Notes under the pieces: generated by a model
The model's input: only the letters and a program-made list of their open reading frames with translations
What the model was told of the DNA's origin: nothing
Databases searched by the model: none
Made by a program: the position numbers and the translations under genes
Shown: positions 25,905-35,033 of the stretch, piece by piece
Layout: each line of letters starts with the position of its first letter
Position numbering within the stretch: the stretch's first letter is position 1
Assembly: GCF_023051165.1 (NCBI RefSeq)
Contig: NZ_JALKIG010000005.1
Location: 1-64,000, forward strand
Source: Veillonella sp. KGMB01456
GTDB taxonomy: Bacteria; Bacillota; Negativicutes; Veillonellales; Veillonellaceae
Length of the DNA: 64,000 nt
Reading direction: 5' to 3'

Positions 25905-27344
25905 TTATTTTTCCGCTTGATGAGCTGCCAATTTAGGCCCCAACAATTTTTTATACACTTCAACGCCCGGCTGATCAAACGCATCTACACCGGCCAATTG
26001 ACCTTCGTAGAAAATAGCCCAGCAAAGCATAAACATAAATTCACCTAAATGATAGGCTGACAAGGTCGGCAATTCATAAGTTACATTGAAGCGCTTATCG
26101 CCTGTTAAAGCTTCGCTGTTAGCTTCTAAAGCAGTATTTAAAATTACCCCTAAGTCCAAGCCACTGAATGCTTTAAGCGGTTTATATTCATCGTAAGTAT
26201 GAGGCACAATCGCTTTTGTTTCCCAATCTTTTACTTTTACAAAAGACACGATTTTGTTCAAGCGCCCTTCTTGATGTTCCTGTGTCTGTGCATGCATATC
26301 CGTAGTTCCCACCGCAACTACCGGCGTGCGACCGTAACGGCCGTCAGTTTTCGGCTGATGTTTACCTAATGATTCAGCTAAAAGTTGTACATACCATTCA
26401 GCCAAGGATTTCAAAGAATCGCCGTAAGGCATCATGATTTCAATAATACGGCCGTATTTTTCAGCAGCAATATATTTCAAAACTGCATTCAACAAAGCCG
26501 GATTCTTAAGCAAATCGCCACCCTGACAGGCTTCATCCATGCCTTTGGCTCCGTCTAAAAATTCACGAATATTGAAGCCTACCACGGCACCGATAATAAG
26601 ACCTACTTCCGTAAATACGGAAAAACGTCCGCCCACCCCATCAGGCACAGCAAACGTCGGCCAGTTCTGCTGAACCGCCAATTTATGAAGCAACGTTTCT
26701 TTTTCATCGGTACGAGGATCCGTAACAGCTACGACTTCCACTTTAATACCGGCCGCTGCCAACGCTTCTTGCACCACCATGAAATTGGACATCGGTTCAA
26801 TGGTAGACCCGGACTTAGAAATTAAAATGAGCATTACCGTATAAGGAGATCCTTTATGGGCCGCACTGCGTTTTAACGTTTCAATCAAATCATTAGTGCG
26901 ATGAGGATCCACATTATTGCCACTGAAGTATAATTTTGGATACCCGTCGCGTTCCGCTTCGGATTTCTGATTCCAAAATTCACCGCAATGAACATCAAAG
27001 AGTACTTTACCGCCTAAATAAGAGCCGCCGATACCGAAGCTTACTACGGCATCTACAGACTCTTTAGCATGTTGCCCCAAGTCTTCCAAACGTTTTAAAA
27101 CTGTTTCGTTATTGAGATTTTTATCTTCAATATACGGCAATTGCGGGAATAATACAGCTTCCGGCTGACCGTCTTTAAACAAATGGCCTTCCACAACGCC
27201 TGTAGTACGTACGCGAACGGCCGCTTTTACGGCATTGGCAATAGAATCGAAATAAGTATGAACATCAGCTTCGGTTACGCCCCAAGCTGAAAATAAATTA
27301 GTATAATCAAATATAAAACCGGATGGTAAAATGATTTTTTTCAT
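25905..27344 (-). CDS. pgi: Glucose-6-phosphate isomerase
   Basis: A cytoplasmic enzyme of 479 aa that interconverts glucose-6-phosphate and fructose-6-phosphate. Motifs include FGIGGSYLGGK, SKSGSTIEP (phosphate binding), GGRFSVFTEVG and the C-terminal QPGVEVYKK with the catalytic Lys. RBS AAAGGAGGAGTTTCA sets the start, and a well-formed promoter precedes it. In organisms of this group it probably serves gluconeogenesis and surface sugar synthesis; that is inference. Confidence 0.95.
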   Translation of the reverse strand: MKKIILPSGFIFDYTNLFSAWGVTEADVHTYFDSIANAVKAAVRVRTTGVVEGHLFKDGQPEAVLFPQLPYIEDKNLNNETVLKRLEDLGQHAKESVDAVVSFGIGGSYLGGKVLFDVHCGEFWNQKSEAERDGYPKLYFSGNNVDPHRTNDLIETLKRSAAHKGSPYTVMLILISKSGSTIEPMSNFMVVQEALAAAGIKVEVVAVTDPRTDEKETLLHKLAVQQNWPTFAVPDGVGGRFSVFTEVGLIIGAVVGFNIREFLDGAKGMDEACQGGDLLKNPALLNAVLKYIAAEKYGRIIEIMMPYGDSLKSLAEWYVQLLAESLGKHQPKTDGRYGRTPVVAVGTTDMHAQTQEHQEGRLNKIVSFVKVKDWETKAIVPHTYDEYKPLKAFSGLDLGVILNTALEANSEALTGDKRFNVTYELPTLSAYHLGEFMFMLCWAIFYEGQLAGVDAFDQPGVEVYKKLLGPKLAAHQAEK

Positions 27345-27373
27345 TGAAACTCCTCCTTTAAACCACTCTTCTT

Positions 27374-27402
27374 ATTGTACCGTTCTATAAATTATGGCGC
27401 AA
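27374..27402 (-). promoter_or_regulatory. Promoter of pgi
   Basis: TTGCGC (27397-27402), 17 bp, TACAAT (27374-27379) on the minus strand, about 30 nt before the start codon. Confidence 0.65.
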
Positions 27403-27551
27403 TAGAAAAACTGAAGAGCATCATACATTTTATTCATAACTCAATCAACTTTAGCCCCATTCATACCTTAAGCAAATATAACTTTTCAAAGTTAAAAGTC
27501 TAATACCTTTATCCTCTACCTATACCATGAGAATGCTGTATCCCGAACAAT

Positions 27552-27566
27552 TTCAACTCAGTTGAA
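27552..27566. repeat. 15-bp palindrome after the RNase H gene
   Basis: TTCAACT-C-AGTTGAA is symmetric over 15 bases directly behind the stop codon. It is not followed by a T run and is too AT-rich for a good terminator, so an operator for pgi or a mild hairpin are both possible. Confidence 0.3.
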
Positions 27567-27567
27567 C

Positions 27568-28308
27568 TTATAATTCGATTACCTTTTTGGTGCCTGCTTT
27601 AGCTAATTCATCGGCTTTTTCATTATAGGTTACACCCGTATGAGCCGCTACCTTGTGAAATACTGTTTTAATAAGGCGACGGCTGTTTAACATAAATTCC
27701 GCATACTGCTGTGTAAGCGGATTATTCGCCTTCCAACGTCCCGTAGCCCACATTTCAATGCCCATATAATCATAGTAAATGTGAATTTCTTTAGCTTCCT
27801 TAGCTACAGCCCACTCAATGACATGCATGGCCCCTAAAAGTTCACCCGCCACATTCCAATAGGCCGTATATATTTCTTTATCGGTACCGTATGAAAACGT
27901 TTCTTCTTGCCCCTCATAGAAAATAACGCCGCCGGTGCCGACCACTTTGTTTGTTTTGTCAAAACTTCCATCAATAAAGGCTACCGCGCTTTTTGCTCCT
28001 AAATCAGCAAAAATAGTATCCGAGGCATTGGAATCCTGAGCCGATTTATTGCTTACGCCCGTACCGGTAGCTCTGCGACGACGCGGCGTACGGCGCTGAC
28101 TGGCCTTGGCGGTAGCTAAATATTCTTCCATGGACATGCCTTTAATAGGCGCAATATCTTCCTCCATAAAAGCTTCCGCTTCCTGTTTTGACATAAAAGA
28201 TTTGTAAATGGCACCACCATAGCCCTTTACTTGGCGTTCACAAGCCGCCCAAGAATCATAAATTCCCCGCACTCTCCCCTCTCTTACGGCATAATACTTT
28301 TTACCCAT
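27568..28308 (-). CDS. Viroplasmin-domain ribonuclease H
   Basis: A 246-aa protein with an N-terminal caulimovirus-viroplasmin-like domain (residues 1-48: KYYAVREGRVRGIYDSW) that binds RNA/DNA hybrids, a linker rich in Arg/Ser/Ala, and a C-terminal RNase HI domain. Catalytic acidic residues are seen in FIDGSFD, AGELLGAM, YYDYMGIEMW and NEKADELAK. It cuts RNA in RNA-DNA hybrids, as in R-loops. RBS is AAGGAGCTTAT. Confidence 0.92.
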   Translation of the reverse strand: MGKKYYAVREGRVRGIYDSWAACERQVKGYGGAIYKSFMSKQEAEAFMEEDIAPIKGMSMEEYLATAKASQRRTPRRRRATGTGVSNKSAQDSNASDTIFADLGAKSAVAFIDGSFDKTNKVVGTGGVIFYEGQEETFSYGTDKEIYTAYWNVAGELLGAMHVIEWAVAKEAKEIHIYYDYMGIEMWATGRWKANNPLTQQYAEFMLNSRRLIKTVFHKVAAHTGVTYNEKADELAKAGTKKVIEL

Positions 28309-28337
28309 ATAAGCTCCTTGTTCTAGAATAACTGCAA

Positions 28338-28832
28338 TCAGTTCATCGTTAATGTTTCGAAATGAGCATTTACTACTGTCTGTAAATCGTTTGGATTAAC
28401 TTTAATCTGCATGCCTCGCAAACCGGCACTTACATAAATCTGATCAAACGTTGCCATGGTCGCATCAAAATAGGTGGGAAATAATTTCTTCATCCCCACC
28501 GGCGAACAACCGCCCCACAAATAACCGGTAAGCCCCAATAAATCCTTCACAGCGATAAGCTCAACTGATTTATTGCCACTCACCCGTGCCGCCTGTTTTA
28601 AATCCAATTCAGCGGCAACAGGAATACAAAACACGACCGGCCCCGTCACATTGCCTTTCCCCACCAATGTTTTGAAAACCTGTGCTTCCGGTAAATGCAG
28701 TTCTTCTGCTACATGGACGCCTGCACCACGTCCTTCTTCCCATTCATAGGCTAATACTTCATAACCGATTTTATGCGTGTCCAGCATGCGCATAGCATTT
28801 GTTTTTTTATGCTCTTTCTTACTCACGACCAT
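28338..28832 (-). CDS. ybaK: Cys-tRNA(Pro) deacylase YbaK/EbsC
   Basis: A 164-aa trans-editing enzyme that hydrolyses cysteine wrongly attached to tRNA(Pro). Typical YbaK features are TNAMRMLD at the front, VFKTLVGKG with the catalytic Lys, LDLKQAARVSGNKSVEL, and GYLWGGCSPVGMKK. It lies 29 nt before the RNase H gene and may be co-transcribed with it. Confidence 0.92.
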   Translation of the reverse strand: MVVSKKEHKKTNAMRMLDTHKIGYEVLAYEWEEGRGAGVHVAEELHLPEAQVFKTLVGKGNVTGPVVFCIPVAAELDLKQAARVSGNKSVELIAVKDLLGLTGYLWGGCSPVGMKKLFPTYFDATMATFDQIYVSAGLRGMQIKVNPNDLQTVVNAHFETLTMN

Positions 28833-28881
28833 CGTTCCTTTTTTATTTTACTACAGTTTCATTTAAAATATTACTACAAAA

Positions 28882-28898
28882 CAGCTGAAAAACAGCTG
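28882..28898. repeat. Two CAGCTG sites 11 bp apart upstream of ybaK
   Basis: CAGCTG palindromes at 28882-28887 and 28893-28898 lie in a tandem duplication of an 11-bp unit (AACAGCTGAAA). Their spacing of one helical turn would put two dimers on the same face of DNA. Confidence 0.3.
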
Positions 28899-28976
28899 AA
28901 TATTTATGAAATTTTTCGCATTATTTATCAAATATAATTATGAATTATAATTATTTATTCAAATTTTTGCTTATTG

Positions 28977-29975
28977 TTACTTGTTCAATATTTTATTAAT
29001 GTTTTTAAGTTCTATACGCAAAGTTCCGTCAGGATTCGTCACGATTTCAATGAATTCACTGTTTTGCATATATTCAACGGGAAAACTAATCTCAATTCCC
29101 GTGTCAGTTTTTATTTTATGCTTTTCCCCTACCTTGGCGGCAAATTCACGATTTACCGGCAAAGGTCGTAACATATCCTGCTCTGCCAATGCTTTTTTAG
29201 CCGCTTCTTTTTGTTGCGGCTGATTGGCAAAAACCGTATCCACAATGGTTTCCGGATTCAACGTATCGGATACTTCCGCATTTTTGGAAATCATGGAGCG
29301 AACCTTAACCAACTCTTCCACGCCATCGCCCTCATGCGCTTTAGCCACCTTATCCACGATGCGTCGCACTTTGGCCACCGTATCACGGGATGACGGATTC
29401 GTACCGATTTGTAAAACTTTATCTCCTAAAATATAAACAGCTTCACCGTCATATTCACCTTTTGGTTCAAACAGACGCACCGAAAAATCCTCTAAATCAA
29501 TAGCACAAAATGAGCGAAGCTTTTGGGTCGGACTCGGTAACACCGCTCGATTCGGAATCAATTCCGTAGTTAAAGTGCCGTCTTCTTCATTAAACAGTTG
29601 GTGCGTATACGCATCATGGGCCTGACAAAGGAGAATACATAAATAGCGATGATTTTCAGCCGCTTCACAGATAATTGTATCAATAATAACCGGATCCGTC
29701 GCCTGTTTCATATAATTGAACATCGTTTCGCCCAATTCCTTGCCTAAGGTGGTAATATCGGTAAGACCGTCGCGATATTGCACCAACATTTGACCTAATT
29801 TACTCGTCTCATTTATATAGCCCGTTCTAAGTCCCGGGTCTTTAATCCCCTTAGTTACATGAGCACTGACATAGTCCTGTAAGGCTTCCTCGCCCATATT
29901 CAGTTCATTTTCCGAATAAACGGCTAAAGAAGATGAAAAATCAAGAATTTGTAATACAGCCCGATTGATTTGCAT
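28977..29975 (-). CDS. Nucleoid-associated protein (NA37/YejK family)
   Basis: A 332-aa protein that matches the 37-kDa nucleoid-associated family: it opens with INRAVLQILD, has the mid-region CAIDLEDFSVRLFEP, and ends with VTNPDGTLRIELKNINKI. Proteins of this family bind the nucleoid, but their precise function is unclear. The gene stands alone and is preceded by the terminator of the rubredoxin-DUF2231 gene, so it needs its own promoter in about 20 nt or read-through. Confidence 0.75.
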   Translation of the reverse strand: MQINRAVLQILDFSSSLAVYSENELNMGEEALQDYVSAHVTKGIKDPGLRTGYINETSKLGQMLVQYRDGLTDITTLGKELGETMFNYMKQATDPVIIDTIICEAAENHRYLCILLCQAHDAYTHQLFNEEDGTLTTELIPNRAVLPSPTQKLRSFCAIDLEDFSVRLFEPKGEYDGEAVYILGDKVLQIGTNPSSRDTVAKVRRIVDKVAKAHEGDGVEELVKVRSMISKNAEVSDTLNPETIVDTVFANQPQQKEAAKKALAEQDMLRPLPVNREFAAKVGEKHKIKTDTGIEISFPVEYMQNSEFIEIVTNPDGTLRIELKNINKILNK

Positions 29976-29993
29976 ATTTGCTCCTTAGTGGAT

Positions 29994-30039
29994 AAAAAAG
30001 TGTCTTGCCTCGTATTTAACAACACGAAAACAAGACACT
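29994..30039 (-). terminator. Terminator of the rubredoxin-DUF2231 gene
   Basis: AGTGTCTTG (29999-30007) pairs with CAAGACACT (30031-30039), with a further ACGA/TCGT pairing inside. On the minus strand a run of T follows (29994-29999). Confidence 0.8.
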
Positions 30040-30080
30040 CCAACGATATTTAATGCATTTTACAATGCATATGATTAAGT

Positions 30081-30680
30081 TTAGCCTTGTACGTATGGTC
30101 CGAATAAACCGGCAAACAAGTGAGAACCTTTTTTGCCCAAAATAGCGGCACAAAGCGATGCTAAAGCACCTATGACGGCAATAACCAGTGCATTGCCTGC
30201 GGTGACATTATACGAATATGCCACATAGGCCTGTATCAGCGTCAGGGCGAAATACACTACGGATAAGTAGATTTTGAATTTTAAAACCGGCGCTGTCGTT
30301 GTTTTATAACGAAGTTTACCGCCAATATAACCGGAAATACCGCCAATTAATACCAATAAAGGCATTACGAGACAAACCATCATAGCGAAATCGAATAAAC
30401 GGTAGCCCAAGCTGTAAGGCACGAGTAAACCTAAAATAGGCAAGCCCACAGTTAAAGCGGAACCGGCAATCGGAAAATGAACCGCAATCGGATGCAAATG
30501 TAAATCCAATAAACGTTTACGGGTAGGATTCAATTTGCGTGGTGTGTATTCAGCCCAAACGGTTTTCGGAAAGCCGCAAGCCGGGCATGGTTTATCCGCA
30601 TTATCGGCTGTTTCGATATAGCCGCACACACGACAAATTATATACTGAATCTTTTTCTCTTCTTGTTTTTTTGTTTCCAT
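30081..30680 (-). CDS. Rubredoxin-like domain fused to a DUF2231 membrane protein
   Basis: A 199-aa protein. Residues 11-48 form a rubredoxin-like zinc/iron ribbon with C16, C19, C32 and C35. After a linker the motif LHPIAVHFPI (61-70) opens a DUF2231 domain with four transmembrane helices. The ribbon would face the cytoplasm and may pass electrons to or from the membrane part, as proposed for similar fusions; this is inference. The gene is monocistronic with its own terminator. Confidence 0.75.
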   Translation of the reverse strand: METKKQEEKKIQYIICRVCGYIETADNADKPCPACGFPKTVWAEYTPRKLNPTRKRLLDLHLHPIAVHFPIAGSALTVGLPILGLLVPYSLGYRLFDFAMMVCLVMPLLVLIGGISGYIGGKLRYKTTTAPVLKFKIYLSVVYFALTLIQAYVAYSYNVTAGNALVIAVIGALASLCAAILGKKGSHLFAGLFGPYVQG

Positions 30681-30767
30681 GTCAATCTCCTCACAAGAAC
30701 AACTACTTCTCTTACCATTGTACCATAATCTCTATTTATTCGACTACAGTAAATCACTCATTAATAA

Positions 30768-31688
30768 TTACTTTTTATTATGAAAGTATTCATAGGTCGT
30801 TGTCAAGCCTTTATCTAATTTAACTGTAGCTGATAAACCTAATTCATTTATCATTTTTTTTGTACTTAATAACGAGTGTTTGATATCCCCTTGCCGTGCC
30901 TCTTCGTAGTGCACGTTAAATTCATGGTCCACAATTTTTTTAAATTGTGCTACCAATTTATTCAGCGAAGTACCTCTCTCGGTACTCACATTGATAACCC
31001 CCACAAGGTCCGGTTTATGCAAAGCCGCCATATTAGCTGCCACTACATCGTCTACATAGACGAAATCGCGAGTTTGTTCACCGTCACCGAATATACTTAT
31101 ATCTTTATGAGCCTGTAAACGTTCACAGAAAATACTGATTACGCCGCCTTCACCGCCATTGCCTTGACGCGGTCCATACACATTTGCATAGCGAAAACAG
31201 ATGTAAGGTAAGCCGAATGCTTCATGATAAATGCGCAGATAACTTTCCGTAGTCAATTTGGTAAGTCCGTAAAACGAGGACGGCTGCCCCGCCATCGTTT
31301 CTGTGAGCGGTAATGTATCGAGATCACCATATACGGCGGCTGACGAAGGCATGATAATTTTTTTTACTCCCACGCTGCGGCAAGCATTAAGCACATTAAT
31401 GAGTCCCAATAAATTAACATCACAATCAAATGCAGGATCTTTCATTGATTCCGGCACCATTGTCTGAGCGGCTTCATGAAATACATACTCCGGTTTAAAC
31501 TCGGCCATTTTAGCGGCAAGTTCTTTATCGCGAATATCCATTTCCACGAAGTCAGCCTTAGAATTTACAAAATCTCGACAACCGGTACTTAAATTATCTA
31601 TAACCATTACCTTGTGCCCTTCATTAATGAGAGCATCTACAAGATGGGAACCGATAAAACCGGCCCCGCCGGTCACGCAAATATTCAT
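30768..31688 (-). CDS. NAD-dependent sugar-nucleotide epimerase/dehydratase
   Basis: A 306-aa extended short-chain dehydrogenase: GGAGFIGSH (7-15), SSAAVYG and YGLTK carry the catalytic Ser, Tyr and Lys, and GDGEQTRDFVYVDD is the substrate-loop motif. It resembles UDP-glucose 4-epimerases but is distinct from the galE at 24.8 kb, so substrate may be another UDP-sugar (for example UDP-GlcNAc). It is 4 nt downstream of brnQ, probably co-transcribed by position only. Confidence 0.85.
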   Translation of the reverse strand: MNICVTGGAGFIGSHLVDALINEGHKVMVIDNLSTGCRDFVNSKADFVEMDIRDKELAAKMAEFKPEYVFHEAAQTMVPESMKDPAFDCDVNLLGLINVLNACRSVGVKKIIMPSSAAVYGDLDTLPLTETMAGQPSSFYGLTKLTTESYLRIYHEAFGLPYICFRYANVYGPRQGNGGEGGVISIFCERLQAHKDISIFGDGEQTRDFVYVDDVVAANMAALHKPDLVGVINVSTERGTSLNKLVAQFKKIVDHEFNVHYEEARQGDIKHSLLSTKKMINELGLSATVKLDKGLTTTYEYFHNKK

Positions 31689-31692
31689 TACC

Positions 31693-33042
31693 CTAACCTC
31701 CCTTAGTTTTTACAACTGCTATATAAATAAGACCCAATACAAAGCCGATAGCGGACGGCACTACCCAGCCCATACCTAAATCAAAGAACGGCAACATCTT
31801 ATATACGCCTACAGTTTGCTGTACCCAAGCTGCTTGCCCTAAAAATTCAGGCAAAGTATTGAGCATATCACCGATAGCCGCAATCAAGGCAAATACTGTA
31901 GTGATGAAATATACAGCTTGACGACCGTTAAAAAGCGGTGCCAAGAATGTTAACAAAATAATGGTAATCGTCAACGGATACAATAACATCAAAATAGGAA
32001 TCGCCAGCGATATAATCTGAGTTAAGCCTACATTACCGATTAAGAAAGAAATAATAGCGAATGCATAGGCATATTTTTTATAACTGATGGAATTCGGAAA
32101 TAAATCGACGAATGTTTCCGAACATGCACAAATAAGGCCTACCGCCGTTTTCAAACAAGCCAAGGTTACGGTAATTGCCAATAATACGGCACCGATTGGT
32201 CCGAAATAATAATGGGCAATTTGTGCCAACGCAATACCGCCGTTAGCGGATAAGGCGAAAACGCCGAGGCTGGAGGCACCCACGTAAGCTAAGAATGCAT
32301 AGATAATGGCCATCAAGACTACCGTAACGATACCGGCTTTTACCATGCCCGCCGCAATATCCTTAGGCTCGGTAACACCTACGCTCTGCATGGCGCGGAC
32401 TACGATGATACCGAAGGCTAACGCCGCCAAAGCATCCATCGTATTGTAACCTTCCGTAAAGCCTTTGAAGAACGGCATGGTCAAATAATCACCGCTCACC
32501 GGTGCCGTCGCCACGGATCCCATTGGATTAATCAAGGCCACTACCAAGAGAATAGCCAAGAAGATTAAGAACAACGGATTTAAAATTTTACCGATGTAGG
32601 TCATTAACTTACCCGGGTTCATGGAGAAAAACAGACCCAAGACGAAGAACACAAAGGTAAAGGCCGCCAAGGCTACCGTCTGCATATCATCACCGATATA
32701 CGGTGCCAAGCCGATTTGATAAGAAACCGTGGCCGTACGCGGTAAAGCAAAAGCCGGCCCTATGGTTAAATATAAAAGAATAGTAAATAATTTCGCATAG
32801 GTCGGATGTACGCGAGATGCCAAATCAAATAAACCGTTACTCCGTGAAATACCGATAGCAACAACACCTAAGAACGGCAAGCCAATGGCCGTAATAAGAA
32901 AACCTACCGTAGCCGGCCACATGTCGGCCCCTGCTTCCTGCCCCATATGAACCGGGAAAATCAGATTGCCTGCGCCGAAGAACATACCGAACAACATTGA
33001 GCCAATAACTATGGCTGAACTTAATGACAATTTTCCTTGCAA
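31693..33042 (-). CDS. brnQ: Branched-chain amino acid:cation symporter BrnQ
   Basis: A 449-aa polytopic carrier of the LIVCS family that imports Leu, Ile and Val with Na+ or H+. FGAGNLIFPVHMGQ near the N-terminus, ALPRTATVSYQIG and about twelve hydrophobic helices support it. The start codon is TTG, placed 8 nt after GGAGG. A 7-bp inverted repeat lies just upstream of the ribosome binding site. Confidence 0.92.
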   Translation of the reverse strand: MQGKLSLSSAIVIGSMLFGMFFGAGNLIFPVHMGQEAGADMWPATVGFLITAIGLPFLGVVAIGISRSNGLFDLASRVHPTYAKLFTILLYLTIGPAFALPRTATVSYQIGLAPYIGDDMQTVALAAFTFVFFVLGLFFSMNPGKLMTYIGKILNPLFLIFLAILLVVALINPMGSVATAPVSGDYLTMPFFKGFTEGYNTMDALAALAFGIIVVRAMQSVGVTEPKDIAAGMVKAGIVTVVLMAIIYAFLAYVGASSLGVFALSANGGIALAQIAHYYFGPIGAVLLAITVTLACLKTAVGLICACSETFVDLFPNSISYKKYAYAFAIISFLIGNVGLTQIISLAIPILMLLYPLTITIILLTFLAPLFNGRQAVYFITTVFALIAAIGDMLNTLPEFLGQAAWVQQTVGVYKMLPFFDLGMGWVVPSAIGFVLGLIYIAVVKTKGG

Positions 33043-33060
33043 GATAGTACCCTCCTACCG

Positions 33061-33076
33061 AATGGCAGTTGCCATT
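33061..33076. promoter_or_regulatory. Candidate operator in front of brnQ
   Basis: AATGGCA-GT-TGCCATT is an inverted repeat with 7-bp arms, 19 nt from the brnQ start. A possible promoter (TATATT at about 33087-33092 on the minus strand, -35 TTGTGT 18 bp upstream) places the repeat at about +10, where a repressor would block transcription. Confidence 0.45.
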
Positions 33077-33116
33077 ACTCTACAAAATATAACACTACCG
33101 TAAAACCCAACACAAA

Positions 33117-33154
33117 GGATACACTGCCTGAAGCCAAGCGCTGACAATGTATCC
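33117..33154 (-). terminator. Likely terminator after uvrC
   Basis: GGATACACTG (33117-33126) pairs with CAATGTATCC (33145-33154) with one mismatch and an 18-nt loop holding a second small stem. On the minus strand only TTTGTGTT follows, so efficiency is doubtful. Confidence 0.5.
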
Positions 33155-33197
33155 CATATGTTACTTACAATGTTACTTATAAAATCCGCTATAACTG

Positions 33198-35033
33198 CTA
33201 GCGGTCTCCTTCAATGGTAGCACGCTTTTCATCTTTAGACAAACGGAAAAATCGATACACTTCCGCCGCCGTTTTTTGATTCATTCCCGGCACGGCTGCC
33301 AATTCCTCTTCCGTAGCCGCCTTAATACCTTCTAAATTGCCAAAAGCCTGCCACAATGCTTTACGCCGTTTTGGTCCGATACCTTCAATATGATCCAGAA
33401 TCGACTCCAAATTGCGCTTGCCCCGTAATTTACGATGATACGTAATGGCAAAGCGGTGAGCTTCGTCACGAATTTGTTGCAATAACTGCAATTCCGGCGA
33501 ATGATGAGATAATATGATACTTTCCGACTGACCTTCCACAAAAACTTCTTCAATTCGTTTAGCCAGCGAAATAACCGGCACATCCGTCACACCGACTGCT
33601 CTGATTAAAGGCAAGGCTGCGTTGAGCTGCCCCTTACCGCCATCGATGATAATTAAATCCGGCATAGGCCAATCCGTTTCATTGCCGTAACGGCGTTCCA
33701 TAATTTCAGCCATGGATTTAAAGTCATCCGGTTTGCCCTGAACCGTCTTTAATTTAAAACGACGATATTCCTTCTTCGCCGGTTTACCGTCTTCAAAGAC
33801 AACCATGGAAGCCACCGTTTCACTGCCCTGCGTATGGGATATATCGATGCATTCCATACGTTCCGGGAGTCTCGGCAAGTCGAGGACTTCCGCCAATTTC
33901 TTAACGGCGCCGCCGCTCTTATCCAAATCATATTGCCATTGACGACGACGCTCTTCCAGGAAGTTCTGGGCGTTTTCCGCCGCCATCTTAATCAAATCAT
34001 GCTTATAACCTCGTTGTGGCACCGAAACCTCAACATTTTGGCCCTTCATTTCGGTGAACCACTCCACAAAGAGTTCCCGTTCTTCCGTTTCATAAGGCAA
34101 CAATACTTCTTTTGGCACGAATGTGGTGCCGCCATAGTATTGTTTTATAAATTCCGTCATAACCGTAGCGGCGTCATCACCTTCATTTTTAATGAAAAAG
34201 TTTTCACGCCCCAACATACGGCCGGAACGGATGAAAAAGACCTGCACACAGGCCATGAGGCCTTCCATGGCGATACCGACTACGTCAATATCACCGCGTT
34301 GGGTTACCATGCGCTGTTTTTCACGAAGCTTTTCCAATGCCTGCAATTGATCGCGCAGTTGAGCCGCCTTTTCAAAATCAAGCTCTTCCGCCGCCGCTTC
34401 CATTTGCTGCTTCAATTCGCCTAAAAGAGGAATCGGTTTACCCTCCAATACCTGTACGATTTGATCGATATAGGAGCGGTATTTTTCCGGTGATACCAAG
34501 CCTTGACAAGGAGCCTCACAATAACCCAAATGATACTGCAAGCATGGTCGCGGTACATTCATATTTGAACAAGTGCGCAAGGGGAAATGACGGCGGAACA
34601 ATTTTAAAGTCTGATGTACGGCCGTCACATCCGTAAACGGTCCAAAATACTTGGCCCCGTCACGCACCATGCGGCGCACCATGAGCACCCGCGGATACTC
34701 CTCCTGCACCGTCACCTTCACATAGGGATAGGTCTTATCATCGCGGAGCATAATATTATACTTCGGATGATGTTCCTTAATGAGCGTATTTTCCAAAATT
34801 AACGCTTCCATTTCCGTCTTGGTCTGAATGACCTCCACATCAACGGCGCGTCGCATCATGGCTGTTACCTTTGGAGCCCGATTGATATCATTGCGCACAT
34901 AGGAACGGACGCGATTGCGCAGATTTATGGCTTTGCCCACATAAATGATACGTTTATATTGGTCCCGCCATAAATATACGCCCGGCGTGGTCGGCAAATG
35001 GCTGATTTTCTCCAATACTTCTTCCGTAACCAT
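33198..35033 (-). CDS. uvrC: Excinuclease ABC subunit C
   Basis: The nuclease of nucleotide excision repair, 611 aa. Order: GIY-YIG domain (PGVYLWRD...RIIYVGKAINLRNRVRSY, about 16-48), Cys-rich patch CSNMNVPRPCLQYHLGYCEAPC, UVR motif (about 210-240), RNase H-like domain with IDISHTQGSETVAS and IIDGGKGQL, and C-terminal helix-hairpin-helix pair (IEGIGPKRRKAL). Its ATG overlaps the uvrA stop by one base (TAATG). Confidence 0.97.
   Translation of the reverse strand: MVTEEVLEKISHLPTTPGVYLWRDQYKRIIYVGKAINLRNRVRSYVRNDINRAPKVTAMMRRAVDVEVIQTKTEMEALILENTLIKEHHPKYNIMLRDDKTYPYVKVTVQEEYPRVLMVRRMVRDGAKYFGPFTDVTAVHQTLKLFRRHFPLRTCSNMNVPRPCLQYHLGYCEAPCQGLVSPEKYRSYIDQIVQVLEGKPIPLLGELKQQMEAAAEELDFEKAAQLRDQLQALEKLREKQRMVTQRGDIDVVGIAMEGLMACVQVFFIRSGRMLGRENFFIKNEGDDAATVMTEFIKQYYGGTTFVPKEVLLPYETEERELFVEWFTEMKGQNVEVSVPQRGYKHDLIKMAAENAQNFLEERRRQWQYDLDKSGGAVKKLAEVLDLPRLPERMECIDISHTQGSETVASMVVFEDGKPAKKEYRRFKLKTVQGKPDDFKSMAEIMERRYGNETDWPMPDLIIIDGGKGQLNAALPLIRAVGVTDVPVISLAKRIEEVFVEGQSESIILSHHSPELQLLQQIRDEAHRFAITYHRKLRGKRNLESILDHIEGIGPKRRKALWQAFGNLEGIKAATEEELAAVPGMNQKTAAEVYRFFRLSKDEKRATIEGDR

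Noticed and set aside
33043-33197. T-box or leader attenuator in front of brnQ
   Set aside because: The gap is too short and shows no T-box core; only a terminator for uvrC and a small palindrome are present.
33834-34424. A 196-codon plus-strand frame opposite uvrC
   Set aside because: Antisense shadow of uvrC; no domain features or start signal.
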